Made by a program: the position numbers and the translations under genes
Part shown: in pieces, positions 53,038-63,862 of the stretch
Position numbering within the stretch: the stretch's first letter is position 1
Layout: every line of letters begins with the position of its first letter
Notes under the pieces: model-generated
Seen by the model: the letters and a program-made list of their open reading frames with translations, nothing else
Databases searched by the model: none
What the model was told of the DNA's origin: nothing
DNA from: Parietichytrium sp. I65-24A
Taxonomy: Eukaryota; Sar; Bigyra; Thraustochytrida; Thraustochytriidae
Assembly (NCBI GenBank): GCA_012862575.1
Contig: BLSF01000012.1
Location: 372,001-436,000, forward strand
Reading direction: 5' to 3'
Length of the DNA: 64,000 nt

Positions 53038-54021
53038 CTATGGTTCGCTGGTTTCGCGGCAGATGCACTTTGGGTGGGCGAGGGGTTTGGAAACAGCGAA
53101 AACATCCGAAACAGCAGCATACTGGGTCGAATATCTCATACTATCTAGGTTTTTCAAGTTGCTTCGAGAGCACAGAACCTGCGCGACCTTCTGCAGTGCC
53201 AACCCTGCATAGACAGCATTAGATCCTGCCAAAGTTGCCCCGTTGGCTTCTCGGGACGCATATACTTCATCAATGTGGCCTGCGGATGCGTTTGACCTTT
53301 CGTCACACGCAAGACAGCTGACGAGTGCGCCGTCTTCTTCGCTGCTTTGTTCGGTGAAACAACGTAGCCATCCGGGCTCTTTCGTTTTGCGGGGCACGCA
53401 CAAATCCATGTACGGGAGGCTTGCGGAGACACACCATTCGCTGACCGCAAGACGCCCTTGGAGACTATTTACACAGCAGATCACCAAATCCGGCTTGCGA
53501 CTGAACATTGTGCCCAGAGAATAGAGACCAGCTTCATTTTTGCTGACGTCGATGTCCCTCGCATGGACAGTCACAGCGCTATTCAGTATTTCGATGGCCC
53601 TCTTCATAGCCCTTGTCTTTTGAAGCCCCACATGCTTTCTGCGAAACGAGGTTGTCGCCAGATGCTCCAGTGCCACCTTGCCACGGTCAACTAATCCGAT
53701 ACAGCCGACGCCCGCGCGCCCGAGCCCTTCCGCTACGAACGAGCCTGCGCCTCCGACTCCAATTACGATCACCACTTTATTTGCAAGGGGGCTTTCCATT
53801 GCGTCGCTACCCCGGGACGCATTTGACTTTTGGGCAATCGCGAATGCGTTAAGCTTCTCATTACCAAATTTTTGTGCTGCTCGCTTCGGCTCGCACAAAA
53901 GTCGAGCCGCGACTTCAAGCTCGCCCACTTGCGACTGAATGCGTCGCACCCAGTGCACGACCTCTTCAGGGTTTGCGGTCTCCCACTTCGGCGTGTCCAA
54001 GAGAGAGCTGTCATCGCCCAT
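53038..54021 (-). CDS. UBA5-like E1/ThiF-fold protein lacking the catalytic cysteine
   Basis: A 327-residue ThiF-fold protein ending 98 bp from the convergent nucleoporin gene. UBA5 activates the ubiquitin-like modifier UFM1 with ATP. Residues 80-150 match its Rossmann core: VVIVIGVGGAGSFVAEGL with Gly88-x-Gly90-Gly-x-Gly93, then LVDRGKV and HVGLQK. PDLVICCVNSL (177-187) matches UBA5's DLVLSCVD strand. Zinc-ligand candidates are Cys236/Cys239 (SCLAC) and Cys319/Cys321 (KCIC, spaced closer than in UBA5). The region aligned with UBA5's active-site VCAAS reads EANGATLAG here, with no Cys. The Asn and Arg of UBA5's NMNR are also replaced (HLATT). The C-terminal UFC1/UFM1-binding tail is absent. 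It is either a pseudo-E1 or a diverged relative with another chemistry. Start context is AGAATGG. Confidence 0.78.
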   Translation of the reverse strand: MGDDSSLLDTPKWETANPEEVVHWVRRIQSQVGELEVAARLLCEPKRAAQKFGNEKLNAFAIAQKSNASRGSDAMESPLANKVVIVIGVGGAGSFVAEGLGRAGVGCIGLVDRGKVALEHLATTSFRRKHVGLQKTRAMKRAIEILNSAVTVHARDIDVSKNEAGLYSLGTMFSRKPDLVICCVNSLQGRLAVSEWCVSASLPYMDLCVPRKTKEPGWLRCFTEQSSEEDGALVSCLACDERSNASAGHIDEVYASREANGATLAGSNAVYAGLALQKVAQVLCSRSNLKNLDSMRYSTQYAAVSDVFAVSKPLAHPKCICRETSEP

Positions 54022-57000
54022 TCTCTCCGTCTCCAGAGTTCACTGCCTGCTTTCCGTCCAGAATCGTGTTTAGCTACTCAACAATCAGCTTCAAAATCTA
54101 AAAATACAATACCAAGACCAAGACCGTCTTGCAGAGTTCGCTTCTTCTCTCTTCTCAGACCAATACCTCCGTTGTGTTCCGGTCTTCAAATTCCACGTGC
54201 CAAGTCAACAGGATGAATGAATGATTGAAGTTAAAATGGTCGATGACTGGCACCTATACATGGAAAATATTCCACCCACCCGCACTTTAAAATTTAAGGG
54301 GGGGCACCGGGCACACTTTTGCGCGTACATACATACACGGACGTATGTATGTGTAGTACGCGAGTGAATGATTGCCTCACAAGCCGTCCCCTTATTCCCT
54401 TAAAAATTAAGACCGTTGCCGGTTCGGGGGAACTGTTCTATTGTGTTCTTTGTTCTAAGATGTTCGTTGGGGAAACTGGTCACTGTGACGGAAGATTAGC
54501 TAACAGCTATCAATAGCTTAAGCTGGCCTCTAGTGGAGCCCTACGTACTTTCTCTCTTTCACAGATTCATTTTCTTTTTCATCGATTTTTTTTTAACATT
54601 TAAATCTTGAACAAACAAATCTAAATTCTAAAGAATTTTCGAAAATCTCGAGCTTTCATAATCCGAGGTCTGCGAGCAAGGCACGAGCAAGAGCAAGCAG
54701 CAAGCACTAAACGTGCGTTCACAATTCACACTTCCATTTCGCACAGGCGCTAGATGGATTTCCAACTAAGTGGCTGTGGATCAGGTATGATCAGGCCTTT
54801 CCGACCACATGTGTGCGGTTGATTTGCGAGCGGAGCACTGGAGCTGGCAAAAGATTCGAGAATCGCATTGCTTTGCATTGTATTGCGTTGTATTGCATTG
54901 CATTGCGTTGCTTGCTTGCTTGCTGTGAACCCAGGCTGGCGAGAGAGCGTGATAGTTTGGACATCAGCCTCGCTCGTAACCAGCAAGGTGTTCACGCGAA
55001 TCCCCGTAGAAGGCCGATGCACTCTATGCACTCACTCGAACTTGGGCAGCGGTGGCCGATGGGGTTCCTGCCAGGCTCAGAGCCTCTACTTTTCAAGTCT
55101 TGTTCGGGATGTGTGCACTCATTCAGGCTGAAAGTACAACTGCTCATGGAGAGCTGAGCCAGTCGAACCTGCAGCTCTAGCCTAGCTACCTAGCGCAAGA
55201 AGGCAGTCTCGGTTGATGTATTAGTTGACACTGAACAGCCGGTGCGCTCTACGCAGATTCACGATGATTCACGGCTGATTTGTGACCTGCCATGGCATCT
55301 GTTGCAGCGAAACAATGTTCGCTTCTCCTCCGCAGATTACTTTTCTAATCCGACGACAACTTCTAGATCGGGAAGGAAACGGGAACATGACAGTCGGACG
55401 AAGCGAGCTGCTAGCCTCTTTTCTTAACTTGGTGCCCGCCAGAGCAACTCGTGGATCTGCGCGGAGATGAATGAAAATGTTGTGTGCCAAACAGACGTTC
55501 TCGAGTGCTTGGTATTAGCACCGCAGTCAAGTGCAGTCCAAGATGTCGAAGATGTCGCCACGCCACCGAAACAAGTGGCCTAATTGCTCGCATCGAGCAT
55601 CATCGAGCGGCGACTTTGCAATCGGTTGCAGCGAGTAGGCCACCTTCCGAGCACCACACTGTGCAACCATCTCGACTGGTGCCAGTGCCAGTGCCAGTGC
55701 ATACGCCAGTGCCGAGAGTGCGTCGAAGTGTAAAGGAGATTCTGTAGTGCAGCGTAGGGAGAGGCTCGCGACTTCTTGTGCCCTTCTACCAACTGGTACG
55801 TGCACACGGAGCTAGGGATGACGAACGAACAGCGGGGGACAACCTTACCATGTGCACACTATACACTGTTGTCACTGTTGCGCAAGAGATGGCGATGGCC
55901 TTTTCGACTGTGAAGCGGCAGGTGCGGTTGACAGATAAACTTGGATAAGACCACGAACTCTCACATTCATGCCACCCGGCAGCCCCGATCAAACAGGCAG
56001 ACAAGCAGGCGAGAGAGAGCAGAGCTTTGCGCACACCTTTTCCTTAGGGACGCCTGCAGTGGTTTGCCAGTCCTGGCATGTCCTGGCATTGACACTTCTC
56101 ACATGTCAGTGCCATGATGTGCAATGACAGTGACAACGAGCAGAAATCGCAGTCGCGGTCAACATTTGTGCCCTGAAAGACGACATCTGCCAGTGGGAAG
56201 AAAGTATGGAAAGGCGCGTCCCACCCGAGAGATCTTCGTCGTCTCACATGTCTCACATGCCTCACATGGCAAATTGATATCTAAGGGACTTGCTTCATCC
56301 CAACACTCCTGAACACGTCTCGACACGACTTCTCTTCCCCATCGCTACCTCCAATTACTACCATTCCGTTAAGAGTCCCTGCTTGGAGACGGCTGTGGTA
56401 CTAGGCCACTCGCAACTCACCATTGATGCCGAGACTCATCACTCCACGTCTATGATCTTCCTATTCTCATAAACAAAATTTAATTGCAGTTAGTTACTCA
56501 CTTCCCAACTCTCCCGAGTAACGGTAGTAGGCTACTTTACGGTCGTCAGCAATGGGGACAGGTTCATGGCAACAATTGTCCACGAGACTTTCGAGACTGA
56601 AGATTAGACTTTAGTAATAGTAGGGTGTGTACCTAAGTGCCGAGAATCTGGAGCAGTAGCGCTAGCTAGAGTAGGGGTGGGATGAGGGTAGTTGGCGAAG
56701 TGTGAGTGCGGTTGATTTCATTGATTGAAAGGAGGTGGATTGACATGTGAGTGGGGTGAGGATTCAGATGGACGGGTTGGGAAGTCTCGCTCGTAGTCCC
56801 AGTGAAGAAGCCGCGGCAATGGTGCTCGTACTTAGTGCAAACGACGCTCTGTCTAGTCCAGGTGATACATTATGTCGTGGTGCTGTTTTTGCCGTAACGT
56901 GCAAGGCTGTTCTCAAAACTCCGCATAAATTATGGCACAGCTGGTTTGACTAGCTAGATCATTGGAGGCATGGTTCAGGACAAGACACTGAAGAATATCC

Positions 57001-57767
57001 ACTCTTGTCTTGCAACGTATTTTGGGCAAATGGAGCTCGCTTTCTCGACAAGTTCAGAAGAAACAAGACTTTTGAATCTCATCCAGGCATTCACAGCGAA
57101 ATTTACAGAGTAGTTATAAGCCTCCTCTGCAAGGACTGCAAGGACACATTTATCTGTGAGTTCAAAAGATTTCGCAGCAGCGAAGAAGTGTTTTGAGCTG
57201 AGATAAGGATTTCTACTATCACCTATCAGCCAGTATTGGTTAGGTTTCCATTTGCAATTCATCGGTTCTGAAATCTGAAGGGATACAGAGGCGGGGACAC
57301 TGCCGAGAATGAAAACGATGTTGTCTGTCACTGAAGCCCATCTGGCCTTGTTGATTTTGCTCTCTCGCCAGAAAGATGGATGGAAGAAGGGGTGCGTTGC
57401 TTTTCGCTGCCTCTTCTTGTCTTGAATGCGAGTGGGTTCCATTAGAGAGGGCAATATCAGATTCGTGAGAGCGACGCCACATGGACCAATGCTATTGACA
57501 CCTTATCAGATAAAACAATTCTTTGTCGTTTGGCTGTGAGGCTTTCCAATCTCTCTCTAGGCGAAGTTATGAAAGTGAAAGCATTCACAAAGACTTTCTC
57601 ATAGTCTCTCTTTGCCTTCATATCTCGATATCAAATTGACCTTCGCCACGGCCGCCGTCAACTGGAGCAAAACCCAAACTCAGCTCGAGCTCGCTGAGAT
57701 CCGCAGCACCGAAACAAAGCAGAGAGACTCGAATCAGGTATTCGCTTCGTTGCAAAGAAAAGGAAAG
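54022..57767. other. Intergenic region (3.7 kb)
   Basis: No conserved gene was recognised. There is a 10-bp inverted repeat (ACATACATAC/GTATGTATGT) at about 54328-54353, ATTGC pentamer runs at about 54866-54910 and GCCAGT repeats at about 55680-55700. A 155-codon frame on the minus strand (56975-57442) begins with ATG but has no recognisable similarity and is not called. Confidence 0.45.
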
Positions 57768-60767
57768 ATGAAGGTCGTGGCAACCATCGGAGCTGCTGCC
57801 GTTATGGCCAGCAGCGCTGAGGCCCAGTCCCTCGGCAGCGTGTACAATGCTCTGAGCACTTGCGCCGTGACTATGCAGTCTTGTGTGACTTCCCACGGCC
57901 TGGCTGACATGTCCCGCGAAGCATGCGAGGCCACCGGCAACACCTACCATCAGCCATTCACCACCAGCGCAGCTTTTGAGGCCGCTGTTGCAAGCATGGG
58001 CACCTCCATCCAGAGTGCTGGAAGCAAGGGTGTATACTTTGTCCAGCTCAAGGAGGGACAGTCCCGCGACGACTTTGTCGCAAGCCTCGACTCTGCTGTC
58101 ACTGCAGGAGACTTTTTGTACTGTGATGGAGCTACCTTCGCAATCGTCGATGGAACCCCAGCTGCTGTCAGCGCCATTGATGCCCAGCTCAGCTTTGCCG
58201 TTCCACCTCAGCTCAAGGAATCCCCTGTGCTCAGCTCCTACGATGCCAAGTACCCATCTGAGGTTCTCGAGCGCAAGGTTCTCCTCGCGCCTTCCGCTGT
58301 CTCCAACTTTGCCGCTGCTGTTGAGTCCATCCAAACGGCCGCCAGGGTAGAGGGCCGCCGCCAACTCCGCTCAGGGGAGGTCACCGTCAGCCTCGGTCGC
58401 CGCCTCATCTCTGAGAGCTCTGCAGTGACGTCTCTCACTGTGAGTTCGACAGCTGGAGCCGGATCTCTAGACTTCCTCGCTCAGCAGCCAGAGGTGTATT
58501 TTGTCGAGCCTCAGCTTAAGTTTTCCCATGTCAACTTGGACGCTGCGACCATCACCCAGAGCGGATCCGTCCTCCCTACAGACAACGGAGATGTTGTTCA
58601 GCCAAGCATGACAACCGTGTGGGCCAAGGGCATCACCGGAAGCGGCCAGGTAATCGGAATTGGTGACTCTGGTATCGACACCGAGAACTGCTACTTCGCT
58701 GACCCGAGCGTTGATGAAGCTGCCAACAAAGCGGCTCGCACCACCGGAAACACCTACAACTACCCGGGCCACCGCAAGGTGATCCAGTACGTCGCAGCTA
58801 CCGATGGTGACGCTGGTGAGGATGGCGACCACGGTACCCACGTTGCTGGCTCCGTGGCAGGCGCCTTCGTTGACAACGGTGGCGACAGCGTCATGGCTGA
58901 CCCTGCTGCTTACAACGGTATGGCATATGATGCCAAGATTGCCTTCTATGACATCGGCAAAGCCGATGATGACTACATTTACCCTCCAGATGATCTTGCC
59001 GACATGTTCTCCCCGGCATACTCTGTTGGTGCGCGCATCCACACCAACTCCTGGGGTTCGGACTCCAACGTTTACAGCTCGGATGCTCGTGGATGCGATG
59101 TCTTCACCTTCAACAACCAGGACATGCTTATCCTCATTGCCAACGGTAACTCAGGTATCAGCACCTCAGGATCCGTCGGCACCCCTGCCACCGCCAAAAA
59201 CGTGCTCTCCGTCGGTGCCAGCATGAACTCTGACCGCATGTGGAACCGCGTCTCCGATGTGTGCCCAGTAACTGGATACACCTACTGCTCGGACTCAATG
59301 GCAGAATTCTCCAGTACCGGGCCAACCTTCGACAAACGTATCAAGCCTGATGTTGCTGCTCCTGGATACTTCATCATCTCTGCAGGCTCTGCTGCAGCCG
59401 GTGGAAACACCTGCGGCTTGACTGTGATGGCCGGAACCTCCATGGCCACCCCAGTTACCGCTGGTAACGCTGCCCTTGTTCGCCAGTTCTACACTGACGG
59501 ATACTACCCGACTGGATCAAAGACCACAGCGAATGCATTTACCCCAATGGGAGCGCTCGTGAAGGCAACCCTGATCCATGGAGCAGAGTACTTGACTGGC
59601 ATGCATGACACTGTGAACCTCGCCACAGACTCCAAGCCAAGCAACTACCAAGGATTTGGTCGCATCCACCTTGACAACGCTCTCATGCTCAACGGCAACT
59701 CCGACGACATGGCTGTCTTTGTTGACGGAGACTTTAGCAACATGCCAACTCTTACCTCCACTGGAGCCTCCAAGACGTACACCTACAATGTGCTCTCCAC
59801 CGCTAACGACTTGAAGGTCACCCTTGTTTGGTATGATGCTCCTGCAACTGTGTATGCCAGCAAGGCTATTGTCAATGATCTCGACTTGACGGTGAAGATC
59901 GGTTCTACCACCTACTATCCAAACGGTTTGACCACCGGTGACCGCGTCAACACCGTGGAGCAGATTATCATTCCAGCTGCAAGCCTCAGCACTGGAACCG
60001 TCACCATCACGGTCTCGGCATACAAGATCAGCCAGAGCACCCAGCCATTTGCTATCATTGCTTCCGGTCCAATCTCTGACTCGTCTTCGCCAACCTCTCC
60101 ACCAGTGACTTCCTCGCCAGTGACTTCCTCGCCAGTGACGTCTTCACCAGTGACCTCTCCACCAGTGAGCACCCCAACCAAGGCCCCAACCACCAAGGCT
60201 CCAACCACCAAGGCCCCAACCACCAAGGCCCCAACCACCAAGGCCCCAACCACCAAGGCTCCAACCACCAAGGCCCCAACCACCAAGGCCCCAACCACCA
60301 AGGCCCCAACCAACAAGGCTCCAACCACCAAGGCCCCAACCTCCGGATCAGGAATTCCTTCGACCTGGACCTGCTCTGAAAGCTGGTACAACGCCGACGA
60401 TGGCTGTGACTGCAGCTGTGGTGGACATGACCCAGACTGCGATGGAGACTACAGCAAGCTCTACTGCAACGGCAGATGGGCAAACTGGTGGTACATCTGC
60501 TCTGAGGATGACGAGTGCGTGAGCTACTACAACAAGGACGTGGATGCTCCAGAGGCAAGCCGTGTCACGGAGACCCAGCCTGACAAGGTGGCTGACTCCG
60601 AGAGCACCTTGGCTCTTCCACTCGGAATTGCAGGAGGCGTAATTGCACTTGTCGCTGCCGGAAGCGTCATGTACGCGAAGCGCCGCCAGGCAGCTCGTGG
60701 CCAGATGGACTTCAGCTCTCCAAAGAATGGAGAAGTGTCCTCCTTCAACCCACAATACTCTGCTTAA
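57768..60767 (+). CDS. Membrane-anchored subtilisin-like serine protease (S8) with mucin-like stalk
   Basis: A 999-residue secreted or plasma-membrane protease. Start is the ATG at 57768 (AAAGATGA), opening a signal peptide MKVVATIGAAAVMASSAEA (cut near residue 19). Residues about 20-280 are a propeptide-like region. The S8 domain has Asp300 (GIGDSGID), His355 (GDHGTHVAG), oxyanion Asn461 (ANGNSG) and Ser558 (AGTSMATP), so the triad is complete. A beta-rich C-terminal domain follows to about 775. Next come SSPVT repeats and about eleven (T)TKAP repeats, a Thr/Pro stalk likely O-glycosylated. A Cys-rich module then contains DGCDCSCGGHDPDC. Residues about 950-969 form a membrane segment, followed by a basic stop-transfer AKRRQ and a 30-residue cytosolic tail ending FNPQYSA, an NPxY endocytosis-type signal. 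It probably acts on extracellular protein or as a processing protease. Confidence 0.95.
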   Translation: MKVVATIGAAAVMASSAEAQSLGSVYNALSTCAVTMQSCVTSHGLADMSREACEATGNTYHQPFTTSAAFEAAVASMGTSIQSAGSKGVYFVQLKEGQSRDDFVASLDSAVTAGDFLYCDGATFAIVDGTPAAVSAIDAQLSFAVPPQLKESPVLSSYDAKYPSEVLERKVLLAPSAVSNFAAAVESIQTAARVEGRRQLRSGEVTVSLGRRLISESSAVTSLTVSSTAGAGSLDFLAQQPEVYFVEPQLKFSHVNLDAATITQSGSVLPTDNGDVVQPSMTTVWAKGITGSGQVIGIGDSGIDTENCYFADPSVDEAANKAARTTGNTYNYPGHRKVIQYVAATDGDAGEDGDHGTHVAGSVAGAFVDNGGDSVMADPAAYNGMAYDAKIAFYDIGKADDDYIYPPDDLADMFSPAYSVGARIHTNSWGSDSNVYSSDARGCDVFTFNNQDMLILIANGNSGISTSGSVGTPATAKNVLSVGASMNSDRMWNRVSDVCPVTGYTYCSDSMAEFSSTGPTFDKRIKPDVAAPGYFIISAGSAAAGGNTCGLTVMAGTSMATPVTAGNAALVRQFYTDGYYPTGSKTTANAFTPMGALVKATLIHGAEYLTGMHDTVNLATDSKPSNYQGFGRIHLDNALMLNGNSDDMAVFVDGDFSNMPTLTSTGASKTYTYNVLSTANDLKVTLVWYDAPATVYASKAIVNDLDLTVKIGSTTYYPNGLTTGDRVNTVEQIIIPAASLSTGTVTITVSAYKISQSTQPFAIIASGPISDSSSPTSPPVTSSPVTSSPVTSSPVTSPPVSTPTKAPTTKAPTTKAPTTKAPTTKAPTTKAPTTKAPTTKAPTTKAPTNKAPTTKAPTSGSGIPSTWTCSESWYNADDGCDCSCGGHDPDCDGDYSKLYCNGRWANWWYICSEDDECVSYYNKDVDAPEASRVTETQPDKVADSESTLALPLGIAGGVIALVAAGSVMYAKRRQAARGQMDFSSPKNGEVSSFNPQYSA
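60174..60345 (+). repeat. 15-bp coding minisatellite encoding the Thr/Pro stalk
   Basis: About eleven units of CCAACCACCAAGGCY encode PTTKA repeats in the subtilase. One unit has AAC for ACC (PTNKA). The preceding 60099-60160 stretch repeats SSPVT. Confidence 0.95.
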
Positions 60768-61459
60768 ATGCTTAGCTCTGGGTTCTCGGCATCACGGGAA
60801 ATAGTAGAGGATTCGAAGCGTGTCATACTTTGGACTGCTCGATCCTCGTTTCGTATATCCAAATTACCAACAAATGATGTGTCACCTTTCTTTCTTTCTT
60901 TCTTTCTTTCTTTTCGATTCTCTAAATCTCCAGCTTGTGTGGTCTTGTGAAAGCAACAATCAAATACTCTGACCAATTTCATGGCACGGCTTTCCCACAC
61001 CGCCGGATGTTTGCTTTAATTGATCGACCAGAGCTCTCAAACGAGCAGGTATGAATAAGAACTGGAAGAAGAAGAAGAAGAAGAAGTCAACTCAACCGCG
61101 ACACACTCAGTGCAGCCAGTCAAACCCGCGACGAAAGAAACACCAGCATCAATGCCACGGTCCTCCAGCAAGAAGGTTTTAACCCGGGTCGAATGCCTTG
61201 ACGGTACTCGCGCTCTTTGCATCCGCAGGGCAACCGCGAGACGAAGAAGAAAGCATAAAGTGTAGGAAGGAAAAGATAAAATCGTTTCAAGCGCCAATTT
61301 CGCAGCCATTAGTTCTGCATTCTGAAAACGAATGACCGACAATACATCTCATCACTTCGACCACCATGTCTGGCTCTGGCGATCTCCTTAGAAAGCACAA
61401 AAAAAAGGTGTCGAGCTCGCTAGAGAAATTACGTTCTGTACACAACGCCAACTCATTGC
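60768..61459. other. Convergent 3' intergenic region
   Basis: Spacer between the subtilase (+) and NOP10 (-). It contains a TTTC tract at 60887-60911 and a GAA run at about 61065-61086. A 44-codon plus-strand frame starting at 61366 overlaps NOP10 antisense and is not called. Confidence 0.6.
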
Positions 61460-61960
61460 TTATTGCGGCGCCGCAGGCATTTGCGAGGGCAGGAGGTTGA
61501 AACGAGTCTTGGTGATAATCCTCTGCTTGGAGTACTTGTCGTCTGGGGAGAAGCGCGCAGGGTGAGCAGACTCAGTCGGCTGGCCGTCCGGGGTGTCCTT
61601 CTACTCCGTCCAAAATTGCAGTCGCCATTTTCGCAGCGCATGATCCGATTCCCACATTTCCAGCGTCCAATTCACCCGTTTTACCAGTCAACAACGTGCA
61701 TCGTCGTTCGTTACGCAACCACAGAACACATTGTCGTCACCACAGCAAAGGAGACCAATTATTCATTTCCACAATTCCACATTTCCATATTTCCACAATA
61801 TCACAACATCACAAAAGAAAACCATCTCAGTCAGAAGACGCCTTGTGCGGCAAAGTATGCAGACAACCTTGGATGAGCCAAGTGTCAACGCGTCGACGAA
61901 ACTCACCTTCAGAGTGTACACCCTCTTGCCCTCATCGTTCAAATAGTACATCAAATGCAT
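61460..61960 (-). CDS. NOP10: H/ACA ribonucleoprotein subunit Nop10, two exons
   Basis: Exon 1 is 61907-61960 and exon 2 is 61460-61600, joined across a 306-bp intron with GTGAGT donor and TAG acceptor. The product has 64 residues, exactly the length of human NOP10. Exon 1 encodes [18 protein letters not shown]; exon 2 contains [18 protein letters not shown], then [12 protein letters not shown]. These match the human protein closely (MFLQYYLNEQGDRVYTLKK and [17 protein letters not shown]). Nop10 sits with Cbf5/dyskerin, Nhp2 and Gar1 in H/ACA particles that pseudouridylate rRNA and, in many eukaryotes, support telomerase. The start is AAGATGC. The gene is too short and split to appear as a long open frame; conservation makes it secure. 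Confidence 0.96.
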
Positions 61961-63464
61961 CTTGGTCGTTACACTTTCTTGTGTCGGTCCTCGCCGCGTA
62001 CACTTTCTGTTCCGTTTCTTGTCTATTCTTCCAGTCACTCACTCACTCTCTCATCACAGTTTCCAGCCACCCACTTTCGCGCTCATTGAAGCCTTAACCT
62101 CCTTATCTTCAGCTAGAATTACTGCCACCGCTTAAGGAACTTTGGTGGAGGAGAAGAGGTAGGCGTGGGCTACAGTTTACCATGGAAAATTGTATTAGTA
62201 AATTATCCAATTGTGGCGTAGCGGTCGCGCAGTTCGAGAAGAAAGCACTATATTGTTCGTGTACTGGGGAATGTTCTCTGGGAACCGAGGCCTTCCACAA
62301 ACAAGGTGGGTACTGATAGGACCAAGTGCACACGGCAGGTGGGTGAACGTCTACGCCATAGATAGATGATATGGTAGGATCGAGGGGAGCCGCGCCAATG
62401 TGGTTCGCACCCCCTGAGAGTGCCAATCTTTCCTTTCTTCAACAATTTGTCAACTTTCACTGTCAGTTCAAAACAGAATTCACATATCTGATGACCGCGT
62501 TGCGTCCTGTTCTCATCGCCTTTTCTTAAAAGTTGGGTGTCGGGTTGGTCAAAATAAGTTTTGGAGGGTACTCACTGTCAGCATCATCGTTTGCTGTTAG
62601 ACCAGTCAGAACCTGCCCTGCTAAAGGTTGCGATGCATGGCAGTGACTTGGGATAGAATCAGACGATCGGAAAGTTGATGCTGGAGATCACGCCTTCTTT
62701 GTTACTGACTGACGACAGTGTATTGGGTTGAGATTGGCTGATTGATTGACCAATGTGCGTGGGTGGGTTCACGGCTATGTCTCTTTTTATTTATCTCAGC
62801 ATACTTGCAAAGAGTTCTGAATTCTGGCAATCTGGCAATCTGAATCGGCAGCCTGTTGACAGCGAGTTCTGGCATCTCTGGCGTGGCTCTCTGAACCCCC
62901 AGGATCCCCCAGGCGTGGGCAATCGCATAGTTGACAGTCTGTGTTACCTGCGTCAGCCATCTATGCCACAGATCGCATCGTCAACCAGCTCACGGATTGC
63001 GCTTGGAGGTCTTGGAGGGCTGAAAACGTGAGTACTCACCGTCAGAACTTCTCGCTTTGCACGATTTGTTTTGGTAGTAGCAATGGCTTTTATTCACGTC
63101 ATGGCGAGCGAGCGCGTGCCACTACGAGCCGTCCCTCTTGATCCCCCTGCCCCCGCAATCAGAGCTATCCTAAGGCAGCACCAGCATCTACTCATACCCA
63201 TCCCCCACTATTCCGCCCCCCTCACGCCTTTCGCCTGGGTTCCTTTTGTTCGCCGCTCCTGGGTGTGCACCTGTAGTCCTGAATAGAGCTTCACCCTAAA
63301 GAGACCTCGTCAGAGCGTCTTTCGGGGCAAGATTACCCGAGCTTCAGCGAACCGTGCGAAACCTGGAGGCAGGGAAGCGGAGGGCTATGGTAAACCCTAT
63401 CACCGCACGTGTGAAGCCGAAGACTATCGCGGAGTAGCCACCGACTACGGAGCCCAGGGAGAAA

Positions 63465-63563
63465 GAGAGAGAGAGAGAGGGAAGAGAGGAGAGCCCACTT
63501 ACGCCCCACTTAATGTGGGCAGTAAGAGCGGCGGGTAAGAGGGAAGGAGAGAGGGAAACAAAG

Positions 63564-63595
<32 letters not shown>

Positions 63596-63620
63596 GGAGA
63601 GAGAGAGAGGAAAGAAGGAA
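63465..63620. repeat. GA and GAAA microsatellites
   Basis: GA at 63465-63479, GAAA at about 63560-63588 and further GA to about 63610, upstream of the probable myosin. Confidence 0.9.
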
Positions 63621-63825
63621 GGAGTATGTACTAGCTAGCAGCTGCTAGCCCTCGAGGTGAGTACTCATAGAAGGAGAAGAAGAAGAATGAGCTCAAAAAG
63701 TAGTTTTGCAAAATAGACAGTACTGAGTACCAGGTACTAAGCTTCTCTTAGTCCATGAATTAGTAAAAGCTTATTCAAGCTGCCATCGAAGCAAACCCCC
63801 ACTTGGCCAGTCGGGAACACGCTCG

Positions 63826-63862
63826 CAGAGAGAGAGAGAGTGAGAGAGAGTGAGTGAGAGAG
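63826..63862. repeat. GA-rich microsatellite
   Basis: GAGAGA and GAGTGA units lie about 75-110 bp upstream of the last start codon in the window. Confidence 0.9.

Noticed and set aside
56975-57442. 155-codon minus-strand frame with ATG
   Set aside because: Protein-like in parts, but no recognisable motif or good start context. One such frame is expected by chance in a window this size. Transcript evidence would be needed.
63241-63460. Signal recognition particle RNA or RNase P RNA
   Set aside because: Short stretches look similar by eye, but the SRP helix 8 loop pattern and RNase P conserved regions do not fit, and no T-run terminator follows.
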